Assembly (NCBI GenBank): GCA_964485405.1
Contig: CAZAJG010000021.1
Location: 1-64,000 of the forward strand
Length of the DNA: 64,000 nucleotides
From: CAKZNE01 sp964485405
GTDB lineage: Bacteria > Bacteroidota > Bacteroidia > Flavobacteriales > Schleiferiaceae
Direction of reading: 5' to 3'
The position numbers and the translations under genes are program-made. Under the pieces are notes generated by a model, which searched no databases, was not told the DNA's origin, and was given only the letters and a program-made list of their open reading frames with translations. Positions 17,311-26,380 of this stretch are shown piece after piece (position 1 is the stretch's first letter; the number at the start of each line of letters is the position of its first letter).

Positions 17311-17646
17311 CTATTTAGAGATATATACCCAAGCAAATTGACCGGATTGCAATTGCTCTTCTACCCTTACATAATCCGACACTTCATATTGATCTGATTG
17401 TTGAAGTTCTGCATCGCTAATCTCAAAAACGGTGCCTTCCACCTCATTTTTTGAAAGTTCTGTTTTTACTGCAATGGGATGAACCGCCTGATTACTTTTA
17501 GCCAAAACATCTGGATCTTTAATTTGTAAAGATTGCAACTCATACCCTTTCAATTTATCGGGTTTGCCATTTAGTTTTCTGCCAAAAGACTCTATTTGTA
17601 CTTTTTCAAGTTGCAAAGTTCCATAAGAGAAAAGAAGATGCTCCAT
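17311..17646 (-). CDS. Gamma-glutamylcyclotransferase (AIG2-like) protein
   Basis: 111 residues. The N-terminal LLFSYGTLQLEKVQ contains the YGTL substrate-binding loop, followed by LKGYELQSL, EGTVFEISDAELQQSDQYE with the expected acidic residue, and a final strand QFAWVYIS. Family members cyclise gamma-glutamyl peptides or related amines. The ATG at 17646 lies just after a -7 element. Confidence 0.88.
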   Translation of the reverse strand: MEHLLFSYGTLQLEKVQIESFGRKLNGKPDKLKGYELQSLQIKDPDVLAKSNQAVHPIAVKTELSKNEVEGTVFEISDAELQQSDQYEVSDYVRVEEQLQSGQFAWVYISK

Positions 17647-17651
17647 ACGGT

Positions 17652-17659
17652 CAAAATTA
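17652..17659 (-). promoter_or_regulatory. -7 promoter element of the cyclotransferase gene
   Basis: TAATTTTG on the minus strand matches TAnnTTTG and ends five bases before the ATG at 17646, which again implies a leaderless or very short-leader mRNA. No convincing upstream TTG is seen. Confidence 0.4.
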
Positions 17660-17699
17660 TACGTTTAATAAAACGGTTAAGCCCTTTTTAAGAAGTTAA

Positions 17700-18182
17700 T
17701 CAACAACCGCAATATGTATCAATTATGGTTTGGGTTTTCGTTTGTATAATCTCGTAATAGCAGCCTGCTCCTCCTGGAGCGTAATTCAATTCATTCTGCC
17801 AGGTATTCTCTGGATCAAAAAAGAGCTTTTCCACAAACTTTCTAGCTTCTTGAGTTTTCATTTTTGGGAAGTATAAAACTTCACCTCCACCACCTTCCTC
17901 AGCGCACGCATCTAATTTATAAGCGGTGCCCAAAGCGTATTTTTTAATAAAGAAACACATTTCATTTTCCGATCCCTCCAAGTACTTTACGGAATCGAGT
18001 TTAGATGCTAAAGGGTAGTGTTTTTCAAAGTATAAAACGGCTAAGCTTGTCCGTTCTGTAGCGCTTCGCACAAATTGTCTTAAAACACTTGTATCCGGAT
18101 CTTCCGGCACAAAAGAACTTTGAGCCACAGCAGAACTACTGTGAAGAAGACAAAGAAATAGAATGAGAATTCCTGTTTTCAA
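17700..18182 (-). CDS. Exported protein of unknown function
   Basis: 160 residues, starting at a TTG codon (18182). Signal peptide GILILFLCLLHSSSAVA with likely cleavage at AQS. The mature protein has six cysteines, including a final YCGC and a GGAGCYYE segment, consistent with disulfides in the periplasm. I do not recognise a family. A 9-bp hairpin lies upstream. Confidence 0.6.
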   Translation of the reverse strand: MKTGILILFLCLLHSSSAVAQSSFVPEDPDTSVLRQFVRSATERTSLAVLYFEKHYPLASKLDSVKYLEGSENEMCFFIKKYALGTAYKLDACAEEGGGGEVLYFPKMKTQEARKFVEKLFFDPENTWQNELNYAPGGAGCYYEIIQTKTQTIIDTYCGC

Positions 18183-18198
18183 CTTGAAGCGTAATGAA

Positions 18199-18220
18199 TT
18201 TGGCTTAAAGATAAGCCAAA
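18199..18220. other. Hairpin between two small minus-strand genes
   Basis: TTTGGCTTA at 18199-18207 and TAAGCCAAA at 18212-18220 form a perfect 9-bp stem with a four-base loop. No T-run follows on either strand. It may be a weak terminator for the gene at 18222 or an mRNA stabiliser. Confidence 0.4.
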
Positions 18221-18221
18221 C

Positions 18222-18572
18222 CTAGGCTTGAACTGGGGACTTTAACTCAATATTCTTAATCACCATGCCTACAGACGCCAGAAGACTGATCCCTAAACCT
18301 GCTCCTCCGGTAAAGAGCAATACTCGTGCATCGTAATTGAATGTATCAAACTCATTTAGCTCAGAAATTAGAGCGAGAACCATATACATGCTCAATAAGG
18401 AGAAAAGTGAACCGATTAATACACCCATAAGTTTGTTTTTAGAAACGATTTGCACCCCTAAAACCAGTAATAGCACAATTGCTACTGGGTTGAATACATT
18501 CGCAGTAAAGTACCAATACAGCAAAGTAATTCCGATCAATATAGCTTCTGGGGTATGTTTAAGCACTTTCAT
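18222..18572 (-). CDS. Small integral membrane protein
   Basis: 116 residues with about four membrane segments (AILIGITLLYWYF, NPVAIVLLLVLGVQIV, LMGVLIGSLFSLLSMYMVLALI, VLLFTGGAGLGISLLASVGMVI). Short polar ends. No family recognised. Located between an exported protein and a cytosolic hypothetical, all on the minus strand. Confidence 0.6.
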   Translation of the reverse strand: MKVLKHTPEAILIGITLLYWYFTANVFNPVAIVLLLVLGVQIVSKNKLMGVLIGSLFSLLSMYMVLALISELNEFDTFNYDARVLLFTGGAGLGISLLASVGMVIKNIELKSPVQA

Positions 18573-18709
18573 AAATAAAGGTCTGGATTTAAAATGAATA
18601 AGGATAAAACGGTATTGTTTCTAAATAATTTTATAGCAGCTCTACAAATACCTTTCATTGCAACCTTTACGTCCTTAGCAACCAAAAACAGCCCTAGTAG
18701 AGAGCCGTT

Positions 18710-19177
18710 CTAGCCTTTCGCTAAGGCTATTACACATTCATCTATTTCGTTCATTTCTTTATCAGACAAAGGAATTTGATACGTTTTAAAAATCAACCTC
18801 TCTCCTCTTTCCAGTTGAAATTGCTTACAAACCAAGGATAAACGTTCCACCTCTTTCTCATCCATTTTTTTAAGTGCTCCCGACTTCAACTTTTGTCTCT
18901 TTAAACCAAATAGCCTTTTCATAAGATTATCCTGATAACTTAACCGAAATGGCTGATCACTACTACTATTGAAAACTACTCGGTAATAACTACGGTCGAA
19001 ACTTCCAGCAGGTTTTTCCAATTTATAAGCTCGTTTTAACTTCTTACCCTCTACCTTTTCTGCCCAGCTATAGATGCTGATTTTACTTCCTACCAAAGTT
19101 ACCTCTTCGAGTTTAAGGTCTTTATCATACGCTTTACAATAAGCTCTAATTTGGTCGTCTATCTTTCTCCAATTCAT
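18710..19177 (-). CDS. Cytosolic protein of unknown function
   Basis: 155 residues, rich in lysine and arginine, with no signal peptide or membrane helix. Alternating strands (EEVTLVGSKISIYSW, YYRVVFNSSS) and a C-terminal ERLIFKTYQIPLSDKEMNEIDECV. I do not recognise a family. The ATG at 19177 is the first in frame. Confidence 0.5.
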   Translation of the reverse strand: MNWRKIDDQIRAYCKAYDKDLKLEEVTLVGSKISIYSWAEKVEGKKLKRAYKLEKPAGSFDRSYYRVVFNSSSDQPFRLSYQDNLMKRLFGLKRQKLKSGALKKMDEKEVERLSLVCKQFQLERGERLIFKTYQIPLSDKEMNEIDECVIALAKG

Positions 19178-19348
19178 CCCTAGGGTTTACCTGTTCAAGT
19201 TCCAAAATATTTCTGGTTTATACCAGAGTAGACATTTGGTTCACACCCTCAATCAAAACACTCCCCTCACTAATTTCGCTCCGTTTTGGTAAAGCTTTAT
19301 CTTTCACCATTCTTTAAGTCCTCTAACTTCAATTAGCGAATCCACTCT

Positions 19349-20701
19349 ATGAATTCCGAATCTATTCTGTCCCTCATTTCTCAAATTAGCGATATAGTTT
19401 GGGGTGTACCCACTATTATTCTTTTAGTAGGAACCGGTTTATGGTTTACCATCAAACTCAAGCTTTTTCAGTTTCGCAAACTTGGGTATTCGTTGCACTT
19501 AGCCCTCATAAAGCGAAAGGAAAACGACAACGAACCTGGAGATATCACTCACTTTCAAGCCCTTATGACTGCGCTTTCCGCTACTGTAGGTACTGGAAAC
19601 ATTGCAGGTGTAGCCACAGCAATTGCCATTGGTGGTCCTGGAGCTTTATTTTGGATGTGGATGACCGGGTTGGTGGGTATGATTACGAAATATGCGGAAG
19701 CCTTACTGGCCGTAAAATATCGCGAAAAGGATAAATCTGGAAATATGAATGGAGGACCCATGTATTATATTTCTAAAGGTTTGGGATGGAAATGGTTGGG
19801 CGGTTTCTTTGCCGTTTTTGCAGCTATAGCGGCTTTTGGTATTGGGAACACCGTACAGTCTAACTCTGTGGCGCAAGCCTTATCCTCCACTTTTGGAATT
19901 GACAAATGGATTACCGCCATTGTATTGCTGGTTGCTACAGGAGCAGTTATTCTTGGAGGTATAAAATCCATTGGTAAGGTAACCGGTACTTTGGTTCCGG
20001 TTATGATCCTGTTCTACGTGGGTGGAGCCTTGCTTATCATTTTTATGAATTTAAGTGCCGTCCCTGATGCTTTTGCACTCATTTTTAAGCAAGCTTTTTC
20101 GCCTACCGCCCAAGCGGGTGGGTTTTTGGGTGCTACCGTAATGCTCACCATACGCATGGGTGTAGCTAGAGGGGTTTTCTCCAATGAATCGGGTTTAGGG
20201 AGTTCGCCTATTGCCGCTGCTGCCGCTCAAACAAAAAGCCCAGTTTCTCAAGCTATGGTGTCTATGACACAAACTTTTATCGACACGATTGTGGTTTGTA
20301 CATTAACCGGTTTAGTAATTATCATTTCCGGCATTTGGACTGAGGGAGAAACGGGAGCCGCATTAACCTCCAAGGCTTTTACATCTGGAATGGGCAGTGT
20401 TGCTGGAGAGTATATTGTTTCCATTGGTTTAACCTTATTTGCCTACTCCACATTATTGGGCTGGTCCTATTATGGAGAAAAATCTATCCTCTATCTCATG
20501 GGTGAAAAAGCCATAAAACCTTATCGCATCATATTCACCATTTTTGTGGGAGTTGGTGCTGTAAGCCAGCTGGATATAGTTTGGGGAATAGCGGATATTT
20601 TTAATGGTTTAATGGCCTTCCCCAACCTAATTGGTTTATTGGCTTTAACTCCTGTTGTTGTAAACGAAACCCGAAAGTATTTGGAGAAAAAGGAGGGCTA
20701 G
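19349..20701 (+). CDS. Alanine/glycine:cation symporter (AGCS family)
   Basis: 450 residues, normal family length, with 10-11 membrane helices. Family signatures: GPGALFWMWMTGLVGMITKYAE, GNMNGGPMYYISKGLG, GVARGVFSNESGLGSSPIAAAAA, and the late AYSTLLGWSYYGEK. It imports alanine or glycine with Na+ at the inner membrane. Single gene, followed 67 bases later by a lipoprotein-like peptidase on the same strand. Confidence 0.95.
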   Translation: MNSESILSLISQISDIVWGVPTIILLVGTGLWFTIKLKLFQFRKLGYSLHLALIKRKENDNEPGDITHFQALMTALSATVGTGNIAGVATAIAIGGPGALFWMWMTGLVGMITKYAEALLAVKYREKDKSGNMNGGPMYYISKGLGWKWLGGFFAVFAAIAAFGIGNTVQSNSVAQALSSTFGIDKWITAIVLLVATGAVILGGIKSIGKVTGTLVPVMILFYVGGALLIIFMNLSAVPDAFALIFKQAFSPTAQAGGFLGATVMLTIRMGVARGVFSNESGLGSSPIAAAAAQTKSPVSQAMVSMTQTFIDTIVVCTLTGLVIIISGIWTEGETGAALTSKAFTSGMGSVAGEYIVSIGLTLFAYSTLLGWSYYGEKSILYLMGEKAIKPYRIIFTIFVGVGAVSQLDIVWGIADIFNGLMAFPNLIGLLALTPVVVNETRKYLEKKEG

Positions 20702-20768
20702 TAAAGTTCTCCTAAACACTTTATAAAGCTTTTTGTCCGTTGTAATAGGCAAACCAACACCTATTTTA

Positions 20769-21506
20769 ATGAGACGATTCCTTTTTAAAGCCGTTAAGCT
20801 GGTTTCTATAAGTTGGATTCTCGCTTTTTGTCTTATCCTATTGCTCTCCCACTGCTCCACTACTCCAAAAGGTTCAGGAATAAGTAAATCCACCGGATCA
20901 GTACGTAAAGGTGGGTTGGTAAACGGCAGACGCTTCCCCTATAAAGGGCCCAATTACAAATACTTTTCTCCTACAAGCTATGTTTTATTCAACCGAGCTT
21001 GGGTACACTCTAAAGTTTTGGATATTAGTTTGGAAGCTTATAAGAACTGTGCAAAATTTGATGCAGAACGAAAGTATTTATTGATGGAGTGCTCGGAGAA
21101 AAACGGAGGAAAAATGTGGCCACACCGCACCCATCAAAATGGTACTTCCATCGACTTTGGAACGCCTCTCCTTAAAAATGGGAAACCCTATCATTTTGAT
21201 CATCACTACGGCATTTTCCATTACGCCATGAAGTTTGATTCTGAAGGCAAATCCCCTCTCAATTCTAAAGTAAAAATTGATTTTGAAACCATGGCTAAGC
21301 ACATTTTAGAGCTTGACAAAGCTGCACGAAAGCGCGGCATGTATGTGAAGAAAGTGATCTTTAAAATCAACCTAAAAGATGATTTCTACCGAACCCCTTC
21401 TGGAAAAAAGGTAAAAGCGCAAGGCATTTATTTTGCTCGAAGTTTACCCGCTCAAATTGATAATCTACATGACGATCATTATCATGTAGACTTTGCCTGG
21501 TTGTAA
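20769..21506 (+). CDS. LAS-type (M15/M74-like) murein endopeptidase, membrane or lipid anchored
   Basis: 245 residues from the ATG at 20769 (MRRFLFKAVKLVS); an upstream in-frame codon at 20733 is less likely. The N-terminal ILAFCLILLLSHC suggests a lipoprotein signal with the lipid-modified Cys after SH. Zinc motifs of the penicillin-insensitive endopeptidase group: HRTHQNGTSIDFG (H, H, D) and a C-terminal HDDHYHVDF. Members cut peptidoglycan cross-links. It follows the symporter and is closed by a strong terminator at 21533-21563. Confidence 0.75.
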   Translation: MRRFLFKAVKLVSISWILAFCLILLLSHCSTTPKGSGISKSTGSVRKGGLVNGRRFPYKGPNYKYFSPTSYVLFNRAWVHSKVLDISLEAYKNCAKFDAERKYLLMECSEKNGGKMWPHRTHQNGTSIDFGTPLLKNGKPYHFDHHYGIFHYAMKFDSEGKSPLNSKVKIDFETMAKHILELDKAARKRGMYVKKVIFKINLKDDFYRTPSGKKVKAQGIYFARSLPAQIDNLHDDHYHVDFAWL

Positions 21507-21532
21507 GAATTCGTTCTAATGAGTCGCAAACC

Positions 21533-21563
21533 AAAAAGCACCCATACCGAGGGTGCTTTTTTT
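21533..21563 (+). terminator. Intrinsic terminator
   Basis: AAAAAGCACCC (21533-21543) pairs with GGGTGCTTTTT (21551-21561), seven-base loop, T-run to 21563. It ends the peptidase gene and also faces the convergent SRPBCC gene, for which the flanking A-run could act as the U-tract. Confidence 0.85.
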
Positions 21564-21589
21564 GATTCTAACAAGCGCTTAATTTAAAA

Positions 21590-22180
21590 TTAGGCGGCCC
21601 GTTTCATTTTTTCCTCCAATTCATTCATTCGCTCTTGTTTTGCGATTGAAATGTTTCCCGTTTCGGAATACACTTTTGCATCGTTCAAAACGGTTTCCAG
21701 CGTTTCATCCATTTTTTTCTTCATCATCCCTTTCATTAAAAAACCCATTAAACCTTTAGATCTGAATTGAGCTTTCATGATTAACTTGGATTGATGGGCA
21801 TTGATCGGAACAACGATCCAATTGTTTTTGGCTTGCGTAACAAAGCCAGGCATTCCATCCATTACTTCATACGTTAAACTCATGGTGGTTTCGTTGTAGT
21901 CGGTCAACTTTTCGCTGATGGAACTAAAGCCTTTTACATTCACATCGCAGTATCTTTCATCGCATACCGCTCCTGCAAATTCGCTTTTCCCTTTTCCTTC
22001 CGCATGGTCTACGTTGGATGACCATTTATACACTTCCACAAAACCCGGGCCTACCATTTCCCAAAGTTTATCGGCAGATACGTTGATTACAATATCCTTT
22101 TCCAAATCAAATCCTTGTTGTGCCATAATTGCTGAATTAAAAGTGAATAGTACCAGAAGGCTGTTTACTATTTTTTTCAT
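21590..22180 (-). CDS. Exported SRPBCC/START-like protein
   Basis: 196 residues with a signal peptide ending FNSAIMAQ. The mature part shows the SRPBCC (polyketide cyclase/dehydrase-like) pattern: KDIVINVSADKLWEMVGP, a WSSNVDHAEGKG loop, TMSLTYEVMDGMPGFV, and a final helix LETVLNDAKVYSE. It should form a hydrophobic binding cavity for a small ligand; the ligand is unknown. An AraC-type regulator lies immediately upstream on the same strand. Confidence 0.75.
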   Translation of the reverse strand: MKKIVNSLLVLFTFNSAIMAQQGFDLEKDIVINVSADKLWEMVGPGFVEVYKWSSNVDHAEGKGKSEFAGAVCDERYCDVNVKGFSSISEKLTDYNETTMSLTYEVMDGMPGFVTQAKNNWIVVPINAHQSKLIMKAQFRSKGLMGFLMKGMMKKKMDETLETVLNDAKVYSETGNISIAKQERMNELEEKMKRAA

Positions 22181-22250
22181 GATGTATTGTTGTTTTAAAT
22201 TAACAATACAAATGTCCTTTAATCAACCGCTTAGGGCTTTCTGGATCCGT

Positions 22251-23096
22251 TCAAATGGTTTCTGATTTGGTTCGCCTATAGGCGCTAGGGGAAACGCTAT
22301 ATTTTTCTTGAAATGAAGACGAAAAAGTAGAGGCATCTTGAAAACCAGATTCGTACGCAATAGCCGAAACAGGTTCATCGCTGCAGATTAATAAGGATGC
22401 TGCGTGCTCCAGCCTTTTGTGTTTGATGTAACGCGCAGGTGTGTCTTGAAATGCTCTTTTAAACTCTCTTTTAAAAGTGGATAAACTCATATTACAGATA
22501 AAGGCCAATTGATCTACACCCAAAGGATTAAACAGATTTTTTTCAATGGCGTTTTTGAACTCTAGGTTTACGGGAGTAAAAATCTCAGACAGCATTTTTC
22601 GAATGCTTTCGTGCCTTTGCGATTTCAAAAGGATCATCATGAGCTCTTTCAGCTTCAAAATTCCCAATTCCTCATCCAGCGCTTCGGGTGCCTCAAAGTA
22701 GATGCTGAGGTTGGTCATATACTGATCAATAAGCTTGTTGCCGATAAGCTTTTCCGGCTTAGGTGCCTCGTCTATTTTTAAAAAAGAAGGAACCTCATTT
22801 TGATAGATCGTTTTTAGTAAATCCGGGTAGAGGTAAATGGCAATCGCCTCGCACTCTTCTTGATGTTTGTTGGGCACATAGCGCTGCACATAATTGTTGC
22901 AGTTTTTTAGAATGGCTTCCTTTTCCCCTACAGCGTGTATCCCTCGCGAATCGTAGCTCAACATATTGCCTTCTACAATGTAAAAGAAACAAGCAAAATC
23001 GCGAATGGCGCCTTGCATTTCAAAAGGCGTTTTAAACCTCGCTTTTTGAAAAAGAGGCATGCCTTTAAACTCTATAATTTTACTTTCTAAAATCAT
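22251..23096 (-). CDS. AraC-family transcriptional regulator
   Basis: 281 residues. The C-terminal 95 residues have the two helix-turn-helices: LAFICNMSLSTFKREFKRAFQDTPARYIKHKRLE is the conserved block, and PVSAIAYESGFQDASTFSSSFQEKYSVSPSAYRR the second half. The N-terminal cupin-like half would bind a small effector. It precedes the SRPBCC gene by 70 bases, which it may regulate. Confidence 0.9.
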   Translation of the reverse strand: MILESKIIEFKGMPLFQKARFKTPFEMQGAIRDFACFFYIVEGNMLSYDSRGIHAVGEKEAILKNCNNYVQRYVPNKHQEECEAIAIYLYPDLLKTIYQNEVPSFLKIDEAPKPEKLIGNKLIDQYMTNLSIYFEAPEALDEELGILKLKELMMILLKSQRHESIRKMLSEIFTPVNLEFKNAIEKNLFNPLGVDQLAFICNMSLSTFKREFKRAFQDTPARYIKHKRLEHAASLLICSDEPVSAIAYESGFQDASTFSSSFQEKYSVSPSAYRRTKSETI

Positions 23097-23151
23097 ATGG
23101 CAAGAGTAAGATTCTTAAGATAAGCTTACTTTCTGAAAAGGTTCAAAATAT

Positions 23152-23823
23152 TTAGGTGGTTTTGATTTCCAACTTCTTAGCTTGTTTCAGAAAAACTTCT
23201 TTTCCTTCAAAATCATCTTGCATACTCCTCAATCGGTAACTGCTTTTCTTATAAAATCTTTTGTAAAAAGTCTTTTCAAAAGCCGCTTCTAAAGCCGTAT
23301 TTACTTCCTCATCAAAGCCAATCACAAAATAAGGGGCTTCATCTTTTTCAGTATCCAGATAATACCCTACCCAAAGGGTTTGACTTAGCAGACCTTGTTC
23401 GTTGAGCGTCTTCAATATTTTAGAAAATTCTTTCAGCTCGTTTTTGGGTGGATGATTGTACACTATGGCTACTTCTTCAATATTTACTACTCCCTTTTCA
23501 TAGTCCTCTGGCGTTAAGTTGAGGTACACATCTTCCGTAACATCAAGGCCTCCTTTCCAGTTTAGAAAAATGGATTGCCAAAGAAAAACAGGACCAAACG
23601 GCAAGCCCCACCAACCAATTAAAAAGTTGATGATGTTGTATTTACCTGCATAGCGATTGGTTTTGGTATCCCGATCAATAAAATAGATCTTGGAGAAGCG
23701 TCTTACCGGGTAAAACAAGGGAAGCGGAATAATCCAACGATAGGTTACAAAATGAGCTTCTCCTTTTTGAGAAATTACTTCTTGATACGTGTGCTTGTGG
23801 TGGTTGGCTAGTTTTACTTGCAT
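23152..23823 (-). CDS. Protein of unknown function with a possible membrane segment
   Basis: 223 residues. A hydrophobic central stretch (YNIINFLIGWWGLPFGPVFLWQSIF, residues about 62-87) suggests one or two membrane segments; flanking parts are polar. No family recognised. It starts four bases after the stop of the lipoprotein gene, so the two likely form an operon. Confidence 0.55.
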   Translation of the reverse strand: MQVKLANHHKHTYQEVISQKGEAHFVTYRWIIPLPLFYPVRRFSKIYFIDRDTKTNRYAGKYNIINFLIGWWGLPFGPVFLWQSIFLNWKGGLDVTEDVYLNLTPEDYEKGVVNIEEVAIVYNHPPKNELKEFSKILKTLNEQGLLSQTLWVGYYLDTEKDEAPYFVIGFDEEVNTALEAAFEKTFYKRFYKKSSYRLRSMQDDFEGKEVFLKQAKKLEIKTT

Positions 23824-23827
23824 GGGT

Positions 23828-24718
23828 TTAGTTCTCCAGTTTTAATGCAATTTTCTGTTTTGAGTTGGCCGTTAGATATCCGCTACTAACATAGGAGAGT
23901 ATCCCCTCATAATCAATCCACCTGCCAAGATTGACCGAAAATTTAGCTCTGCCTTTAAAACGTAATTCCATCTCTAAACCATCCGGTGCGGTTTTGCCGA
24001 AAGTACCTTCAACATATTCATAAATGTTATAGTCCAAAATAGCTATTCTATCATCCCCTCTTTTTTCAATACTCGTGAGTTTAACTTTGTTAATGTGCTT
24101 GGCCTTCTCACAAACAAAATTGTGGTCATTAGAAATTAGGTTTACATTTCTGAGAGTCCACTCATCACCTTCTTTTAATGGGTAGGGTGGTATTTCGAAA
24201 AGCATGCACAACAAGTTCTTCTGATTGCTTTTTACCCAAAAGCTGTGCAGCATGCCATTTTCATAAATAGACCCTCTTAATTGAACGCCTTTGAAAGACT
24301 CTTTAAGCCTGTCAACAAGGCCAGAAAGGGAGTCAGACACTCCTGAAACTCCTTCGTTTATAGGCTCTGATTGCATTTGAATATCAATAACTTTATCAAA
24401 GTCTTCAGATTTTTTAAGGATGGTTCTATATTTAGTATTCGCTTGTACCTGCTTCAACTCATCAATCATCTCATCAAAATTATTCTCCAATTCATCCCCA
24501 TCCAGAGAGAGGAATTTCCTGAGCTTTAAAGAGAAAACCGATTCTTCAATAGCATCCATTTGGGTGGAATATGTGAGCGGATGACCTTCTTTTATTTTCC
24601 ATTGAAGACTAATTGTTTCATCTTCTTCCCCAGTATTCTTTTTGCCCTCTTTGTTTTGAGAACACGCACTGGTGATTAAGATTCCGACTGCTAGAATGCA
24701 ATTGACTAGTCTTTTCAT
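23828..24718 (-). CDS. Lipoprotein of unknown function (DUF6263-like)
   Basis: 296 residues. The N-terminus MKRLVNCILAVGILITSAC is a lipoprotein signal with Cys19 as the acylation site. The mature part begins with acidic linker residues and has repeated strands such as SLQWKIKEGHPLTY and MELRFKGRAKFSVNLGRW, like periplasmic DUF6263 proteins. Function is unknown. It is the first gene of a two-gene unit with 23152-23823. Confidence 0.65.
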   Translation of the reverse strand: MKRLVNCILAVGILITSACSQNKEGKKNTGEEDETISLQWKIKEGHPLTYSTQMDAIEESVFSLKLRKFLSLDGDELENNFDEMIDELKQVQANTKYRTILKKSEDFDKVIDIQMQSEPINEGVSGVSDSLSGLVDRLKESFKGVQLRGSIYENGMLHSFWVKSNQKNLLCMLFEIPPYPLKEGDEWTLRNVNLISNDHNFVCEKAKHINKVKLTSIEKRGDDRIAILDYNIYEYVEGTFGKTAPDGLEMELRFKGRAKFSVNLGRWIDYEGILSYVSSGYLTANSKQKIALKLEN

Positions 24719-24963
24719 AATGTGTGGTTGGTTAAAGAACAGCTTCTCAGTAAGTTCAGAGAATGGTCAGTAAGTGAGGTGTTCATGCTAATTGGTTAGA
24801 GAGTTTCGAAAATACGGAAAAGTAACTACTCCCGTATGCAGAGTCTTACATGTCCCAAAAAGGGCGATGGTTAAAATGCTCAAACTCAATATCAGAATAT
24901 CAAAGCTCCTTTCCGCTCAGCAAGTATATTCTGCACTTGTATTCCTTCCATTTAGAATCCTAA

Positions 24964-25470
24964 TTAAAACAACTGCCCCAAACCAATCCCAAAAGGAATA
25001 AAAGCCAAATCGTCTGTTTCTAAACCCGAAAAGGGTATGGATAAGTGAAATTTAAAAGTGCTGTTGTTCTTCCCGATAAATCTGTAGCCAATAACGGGGT
25101 AGGATATATAGGGCTGTGTTGTGGGGCCTCCCACTATAATTCCGCCTAATCCAATCTCCATAAAGTGATGCTTTTTACCAATGTTGTAGGTTACTTTATG
25201 AGGGACTACCAAAAACCATTTTAAATCCTGAATCGGTATTCTTCCTCCTACGGCTGTTATATCCCCTTCCAAACCACCGCCAATTCCGAGCGAAGCAATC
25301 CACAAATTTTGAGTTTTGGGGCTTTGCCAAATCCGCTCATAATCTAGTGAGGCTATGGTTCCCCAACCAATGTTTAAACCTAGGGTGTTTTTGGGTCTTT
25401 CCTCCTGTGCGCGACTCGTGTGTGAGGCAAAAAGAAGAAGCAAGGCAAGTAATCTTACATGGAGTTTCAT
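24964..25470 (-). CDS. Exported protein, possible small outer-membrane barrel
   Basis: 168 residues. Signal peptide MKLHVRLLALLLLFASHTSRA. The mature part is glycine-rich with amphipathic strands (LGLNIGWGTIASLDYERIW, FMEIGLGGIIVGG, FIPFGIGLGQLF) and ends in phenylalanine, as in outer-membrane beta-barrels. No specific family recognised. Confidence 0.6.
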   Translation of the reverse strand: MKLHVRLLALLLLFASHTSRAQEERPKNTLGLNIGWGTIASLDYERIWQSPKTQNLWIASLGIGGGLEGDITAVGGRIPIQDLKWFLVVPHKVTYNIGKKHHFMEIGLGGIIVGGPTTQPYISYPVIGYRFIGKNNSTFKFHLSIPFSGLETDDLAFIPFGIGLGQLF

Positions 25471-25996
25471 TTTTAGCGTGTTGGGTTGGTTGAGTAATTC
25501 TTGTTGCTTACATCAAAACTCGCTCCATAATTTTGTTTAGGTTTTTAAAGGTCTTTGCTCTTCTAGAAGTCGAAAAAACATCCTCAATTCTTCAAGGTAA
25601 CGCCCTCTTCTCAGGCTGAATCTCAGTTTTTCACTGAGCGCAGTCGAAGAACAGAACCACCCCTCTAGCCTGATAAACTCTTTTAGAAAAAAATAAAAGT
25701 TGGCTACCTTATATTCTTCAAAAAGGTAGTATCCATCTTTATATTCCTTGGAGGCGATTTAAAAATTCATTTAAACAACCTCTTTGAGTATTGTATTTAA
25801 AACACTTAGAGGAAACAGGCGGAAATATTCAGCCAAGGTTATGTTACGTAAAGAATCGCTTGCTACTTTAGTGTTTGCCTTAAACTTTTCAACTACTCAA
25901 ATTTTATCTGACTGTCTCTCTAAATTCACAAATATGATTCTCTCTTGAAAAAAACAATCCTATTTGTGAATTGATAAAGAACGACTTACAAGCATA
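25471..25996. other. 526-bp intergenic region with a dispersed-repeat-like element
   Basis: No convincing gene. CACTGAGCGCAGTCGAAG at 25632-25649 resembles a short sequence that recurs between genes in many Bacteroidota (CTTCGACTGCGCTCAGTG); this is from general familiarity, not a search. The rest is AT-rich and shows nothing I can name. It separates a normal-composition region from the AT-rich cassette at 25997-28786. Confidence 0.45.
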
Positions 25997-26380
25997 CTAG
26001 GCAATATCAAGCTTATCAAACTCTGCTTTAATTTTATTAAAGTTAATTGACTTGACTAAAACAGGGTATTTGTACCTCAATCCGTTTTCTTCGTGATAAT
26101 CTGCACCAAGAGCTTGGCCAGTCATTATTAAAATCTTCGGCTTCTTTTCTATGGCGGATTCGATCCTTTTTATCAAACCGAACCCATCTTGCTCGCTCAT
26201 TGAAGATAAATCAATATCAACAATAATCAACCCATATTCGGAGATTCTTCCCATATCATCAAAATCTTGACTTCTTGCAAAGTTTTCATATTCCAATTTA
26301 TTTGAATAATACTTTTTATTGGCATAATTAAATGCCATTTCTAGTGTATCATATTCATTTTCAAAAATTGCAATTTTCAT
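25997..26380 (-). CDS. Receiver-only response regulator-like protein
   Basis: 127 residues. It follows the receiver fold: strand MKIAIFENEYD (acidic residues in place of the usual DD), LIIVDIDLSS with the candidate phospho-acceptor aspartate, ILIMTGQ with the conserved threonine, and VLVKSINF with the lysine. There is no output domain, so it may act by protein-protein contact. The start overlaps the kinase-like gene's stop (ATGA), showing translational coupling. The DNA is AT-rich relative to neighbours. Confidence 0.7.
   Translation of the reverse strand: MKIAIFENEYDTLEMAFNYANKKYYSNKLEYENFARSQDFDDMGRISEYGLIIVDIDLSSMSEQDGFGLIKRIESAIEKKPKILIMTGQALGADYHEENGLRYKYPVLVKSINFNKIKAEFDKLDIA

Noticed and set aside
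24792..25001. Small plus-strand frame of 69 codons
   Set aside because: It overlaps the 3' end of the exported protein gene, has no family pattern and no promoter or start context.
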